From the NCBI GenBank assembly GCA_028826165.1, contig JAPDFW010000054.1, positions 252,001 through 316,000 on the forward strand: a DNA stretch of 64,000 nt. The letters run 5' to 3'. Shown here one piece after another: positions 60,601-64,000 of this stretch. A program made the position numbers and the translations under genes. The notes beneath the pieces were generated by a model. That model did no database searches and was not told where the DNA came from. It saw only the letters and a program-made list of their open reading frames with translations. The DNA comes from Anaeramoeba ignava (Eukaryota > Metamonada > Anaeramoebidae). Positions within the stretch are counted from its first letter, which is position 1. Each line of letters opens with the position of its first letter.

Positions 60601-60892
60601 AAAGCTGTTAATCCATTCGGTGTATCTTGGTTGAAATTTGCTCCGTAACTTAATAATACAGATAATATTGTTGAGAATCCCTTTTATTCAATTTAATTTA
60701 ATTTTAATTTAATTTAAATTTGATTTAAATTTAATTTAATTTTCTATTATTTTTTTTACTTGATTTGCTGCTATATGTAAAAGTGAAAATCCTTCTTTTG
60801 TTATATTTATTGGTGTATTTTTTTCGATTAAATTGATTAATTCTTGTGGATTATTATCTAAAACTGCGCGAAATATTTTGATTGATTGCAAA
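57633..60892 (-). CDS. Ankyrin-DH-PH RhoGEF
   Basis: Guanine-nucleotide exchange factor for Rho-type GTPases with ankyrin repeats. Exons seen: 60760-60892 and 57633-60680, in phase. Ankyrin repeats: GFSLLHIAAN, NGLTALHLASSKGHVKCVQLL, EGFTALHLACLNGHAKCAEELL, KGLSALQLSAFLGKEEICIFLL. The DH domain follows: LATILEREYNRDI, LNLFIRTIKQIINLSKATFDII, then FELVIFPVQQIGKYSNYF at the diagnostic PVQRIPRY position. The PH domain starts at KKLYLFNDYLLILD and is split by ~250 residues of Gln/Asn/Glu and Lys-rich sequence before LTHFDLISPNWKIQLHS and LFFMLETAIQ. Two single-base shifts are needed, in the A run near 60190 and the hexamer tract near 58866. No ATG is visible upstream of the acceptor at 60893, and the phase fits a join to the ankyrin gene ending at 61293. 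Confidence 0.82.
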
Positions 60893-61292
60893 CTATTTTT
60901 TTTTTGAATTTTAATTTGAATTTTGATTTTGATTTGATTTGATTTGATTTTAAATTGATTTTGAATTTTAATTTTAATATTAATTTTGATTTTGATTTGA
61001 ATTTTAAATTTTAATTTTAATTTTAATTTTAATTTTAATTTTAATTTTAATTTTAATTTTAATTTTAATTTTAATTTTAATTTTAATTTTAATTTTAATT
61101 TTGATTTTAATTTTAATTTTAATTTTAATTTTAATTTTAATTTTGATTTTGATTTGAATTTTGATTTTAATTTTAATTTTAATTTTAATATTAATTTTAA
61201 TTTTAATTTTGATTTGAATTGATTTGAATTTTAAATTGATTTTCTTTGGGAAAAGAATAAATAAAAGCAAGTAAAATAAAAGGAAAGAATAA

Positions 61293-62799
61293 TCACAGAT
61301 CAAGACATTCAGTAGCCAAATTAGATTTATTAAGTTTTGTAGGACAACCATTCAATCTAAGAAAATGAATTAGTTTCTGATGGCGATTAATAATAGCCAA
61401 ATCCAAAGGGGTATGCTGGTCAAAAGATTTTAAAAAAGGATTAGCACCTTTTTCAAGAAGAAACTTAGTTGTATCAACTTGACCATTAAAAGCTGAAAGA
61501 TGCAAACAAGTTTCTCCATTTAAAGATTGAATATTGATATCTCCACCAGAATCAACAAGCATTTTTAATGATTTTAAACGGTTTGAACTACTTGCAAAAT
61601 GTAATGCTGTTCGTCCGTTATCTGATGTTCTATTTATGTTCACTTCAGGATATGTTAGTAATAATTCCACTATTTCATCGCTTTCTGATTGTGATGCCAT
61701 CATTAATGGTGTTTCTCCGTTTTTTGCTGGATATTCTTTGTCAATTTTTCCTTCAATTATTAGTTCTTTCGCTTTTTTAATTTCTCCAGTTAAAATTGCT
61801 TTATGTAAATCTGTAAACCTTTAATTTTTGATTTTAATTTTAATTTTAATTTTAATTTTAATTTTAATTTTGAATTTAATTTTAATTTTAATTTTAATTT
61901 TAATTTTAATTTTAATTTTAATTTTAATTTTAATTTTAATTTTAATTTTAATTTTAATTTTAATTTTAATTTTGATTTTAATTTTAATTTTAATTTTAAT
62001 TTTAATTTAATTTTAAATTTAATTTTTAATTTTAATTTTAATTATAATTTTAATTTATAATTTTAATTTTAATTTTAATTTTAATTTTATAAATGAATTT
62101 TAATTTATAATTTTGATTTTAATTTTAATTTTAATTTTAATTTTAATTTTAATTTTAATTTTAATTTTTAATTTTAATTTAATTTTAAATTTAATTTTAA
62201 TTTTAATTTTGAATTTAATTTTAATTTTAATTTTAATTTTAATTTTAATTTTATAAATGAATTTTGAATTTAATTTTAATTTTAAATTTAATTTTAATTT
62301 TAATTTTAGTTTTAAATATAATTTTAAATTTAATTTTAATTTTAATTTTAATTTTAATTTTAATTTTATAAATGAATTTTAATTTTAATTTTAATTTTGA
62401 TTCTAATTTTAATTTTATAAATGAATTTTAATTTTAATTTTAAATTTTATTTTGAAAATTAACTTACTTTCTTTCAATATTTTCTTCTTTAGAAAATTGT
62501 TGACTCAATTCTTTTTTCAAATTTCGGTTAATACTTTGAATAAAAGAAACAATTTCTAAATGATTATTTTCTTTTGCAATATCCAAAGGAGTTTTATTTA
62601 AAAAGTTGTGAATATTTAAATCAGCATTTGAATTATAAAGTAATTTGAAATTTTCAATATTTCCTGTTTTTGCACAAATATGAAATACTGTGTTTTTATT
62701 TTCATCCACTTTATTAATATCCTTTTTACTTGCTATAAATTCTTCTATTACTTCTTTTTTATTCTCTTTTATTGCTTTAAATAAATTATTTAACTCCAT
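61293..62799 (-). CDS. Ankyrin-repeat protein, probably N-terminus of the RhoGEF
   Basis: Exons 62468-62799 and 61293-61818 (donor GTAAGT, acceptor AAAG, in phase), 285 residues if it stops at 61293. Five to six ankyrin repeats: NTVFHICAKTGNIENFKLL, NKTPLDIAKENNHLEIVSF, FTDLHKAILTGEIKKAKEL, NGETPLMMASQSESDEIVELLL, GRTALHFASSSNRLKSLKML, GETCLHLSAFNGQVDTTKFLL, HTPLDLAIINRHQKLIHFL. The final codons read GAT CT|GTGATT. If GTGATT is a donor, the phase-2 end joins the phase-matched acceptor at 60893 of the ankyrin-DH-PH gene, making one ~6-kb gene. As a separate gene it would be a plain ankyrin protein whose 3' end lies 400 bp from a promoterless neighbour. I favour one gene, moderately. Confidence 0.78.
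61827..62460. repeat. TTTTAA hexamer intron of ankyrin gene
   Basis: Nearly pure TTTTAA units with a recurring TTTTATAAATGAATTTTAA interruption (about 62090, 62250, 62365, 62410). The same interruption is found in the BEACH and VPS9 introns (near 26630, 27590, 27960, 34155). A similar TTTTAATTTTAA tract fills 60930-61235, the possible intron joining the two ankyrin segments. Confidence 0.88.
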
Positions 62800-63250
62800 T
62801 TTTTTATTATTTTTTTTAATTGATTATTTTTTTTTTGTTTAAATTTTTTTTTTTTTTAAATTATTTCGTAAAAAATAAGTAAAAGAAAATTAATTAAAAA
62901 AATTAAATGAAAAAGAAAAAGAAAAAATAAAAAAAAATGAAAAAAAAAATTAATTAAAAAAATTTTTTTCAATTTAAAAAAAAAAGCAAAAAAAAAAAGA
63001 AACAATTTTCTCTTTTAAATTTATTTTATTTTTTAATTTGATTTTTATTTCAATTTTCGTTTAATCTCTTTATCAAATTTTATAAAAAAAAAAAAAGTTT
63101 TTTCAATCTAATTATTTTTCTTTTTAAATCAAATATTTCTTATTCATTTTATTTTATTTTTTTAAAGAATTATTTCATCAAAAATTTTTTAATCTTTTTA
63201 ATTTTTTAATCTTTTTAATCTTTTTAATCTTTTTAATCTTTTAAATCTTT
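62800..63250. other. Spacer between ankyrin gene and next minus-strand gene
   Basis: 451 bp of A/T homopolymers with a TTTTTAATC repeat (about 63185-63245) near the 3' end of the neighbouring gene. I see nothing gene-like in it. Confidence 0.7.
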
Positions 63251-63800
63251 TTAATTTTTTTGATTTGAAAAAAACCAAGCTATTGGTAATTCAATTAGAA
63301 AAATAAGATAAATTCGATTTTGTAAAGCATTTTTTACAATAAGAGAATTTTCTAAATTTGTTGCATAAGCTTTAAATTGTCTCATCTTTTTTTTTATAAT
63401 AAAAATAAAAACATAAACAAATTAAATTTATTATTATTATTATTATTATTATTTTAAAATTTTAAAAAAATTTTTTTTACAAGAAAAACTGCCATAGAAA
63501 ATGAAGTTATAAATAAAGTTATATAACGAAAAACGTTTCCAAAAAGTAAACCAATAATTATTGATAAATCAATTCTAATAAAAATTTTAAATAAAAATTT
63601 TAAATAAAAAATTTTAAATTATTTTCTTTTTTTTTTAGATTTTTTACCCAACAAATTTATAACCACAACTTGAAATTGAAAAAAACCAGGAAAAGGATAT
63701 TTGATTTACAAGAAAGAAAATTAAATTTAGAATGAGAATTTCTAAACCAATGATTACAATTGGAATTGATGCATACAATCCCATAATTTCGGGGTTCCAA
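63251..63800 (-). CDS. 3' exons of a multi-pass membrane protein, 5' end outside window
   Basis: Three small exons join in phase on the minus strand: 63648-63800, 63481-63574 and 63251-63385 (GT-AG, 73- and 95-bp introns). They encode about 126 residues with four hydrophobic segments: [46 protein letters not shown] and IYLIFLIELPIAWFF. The last two surround a soluble RQFKAYATNLENSLIVKNA stretch. The protein ends SNQKN-stop. Upstream exons lie beyond an AT-rich intron (63801 onward, TTTGATATAAATTTAATTATAAA repeats to the window edge). Family not recognised; it could be a seven-helix receptor-like or other polytopic protein. These exons are too short to be found as single open frames. Confidence 0.65.
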
Positions 63801-64000
63801 CTTAATTATAAATTTAAATATAAATTTAATTATAAATTTTGATATAAATTTAATTATAAATTTTGATATAAATTTTTAAATAAGTTTAATTATAAATTTT
63901 GATATAAATTTAAATATAAATTTAATTATAAATTTAAATATAAATATAATTATAAATTTTGATATAAATTTAATTATAAATTTTGATATAAATTTAAATA

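Noticed and set aside
63251-63800. Stand-alone 44-residue small protein
   Set aside because: Two upstream exons join to it in phase with GT-AG signals, so it is the terminal exon of a larger membrane protein.

Overview
This window looks like nuclear DNA of a free-living, AT-rich, intron-bearing protist. I count about 15 protein-coding loci. Every spliced gene I could reconstruct uses GT-AG introns whose interiors are almost pure A/T or hexamer repeats. TAA, TAG and TGA all act as stops. The gene mix (BEACH-WD40, RhoGAP, VPS9, ankyrin-RhoGEF, RNF213-like, many Asn/Gln/Glu/Lys repeat tracts) fits an amoeboid organism. An Anaeramoeba-like or amoebozoan source is my inference; nothing in the sequence proves it. 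I saw no tRNA, rRNA, transposon or CRISPR.

Layout: 2-1685 (+), 3' part of a multi-pass membrane protein with an Eph-receptor-like cysteine motif. 1684-3470, a 12-bp minisatellite. 3599-7153 (-), seven-exon M20 metallohydrolase whose first intron holds 1,329 nt of only A and T. 7431-9162 (+), coiled-coil protein. 9342-11761 (-), basic protein with a duplicated domain and a 28-nt first exon. 12140-14613 (-), MFS transporter with a ~235-residue Asn/Gln/Lys insertion. 15320-17173 (+), beta-tubulin with a 68-residue acidic tail. 17392-29399 (-), ~3,490-residue BEACH-WD40 protein. 29541-31223 (+), RhoGAP. 31372-34331 (-), VPS9 protein. 34768-36036 (+), damaged SKP1 copy. 36286-37332 (-), methylthioribose-1-phosphate isomerase. 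37565-37965 (-), RNA polymerase I subunit RPA12. 38233-41383 (-), histidine ammonia-lyase with a 6-nt micro-exon. 41619-55120 (-), huge RNF213-like gene, heavily frameshifted in the middle. 55972-57350 (-), TatD hydrolase. 57633-62799 (-), ankyrin repeats plus DH-PH RhoGEF, possibly one gene. 63251-63800 (-), 3' exons of a membrane protein that runs off the window.

Functionally the window mixes housekeeping genes (tubulin, RPA12, TatD), amino-acid metabolism (histidine degradation, methionine salvage, an M20 hydrolase) and small-GTPase or membrane-traffic regulators (RhoGAP, RhoGEF, VPS9, BEACH), plus ubiquitin-related genes (SKP1, RNF213-like). Nothing suggests operons; the neighbours look independent.

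Two themes run through the window. First, one family of short repeats (A4TC, A4TG, A4TT hexamers and relatives) fills introns, spacers and exons alike. In exons it becomes Gln-Asn, Glu-Asn or Lys-Asn tracts that largely avoid the variant creating TAA. Second, several genes carry one single-base frameshift in a homopolymer or repeat, while the middle of the RNF213-like gene carries many. Sequencing error and real decay cannot be separated without reads.
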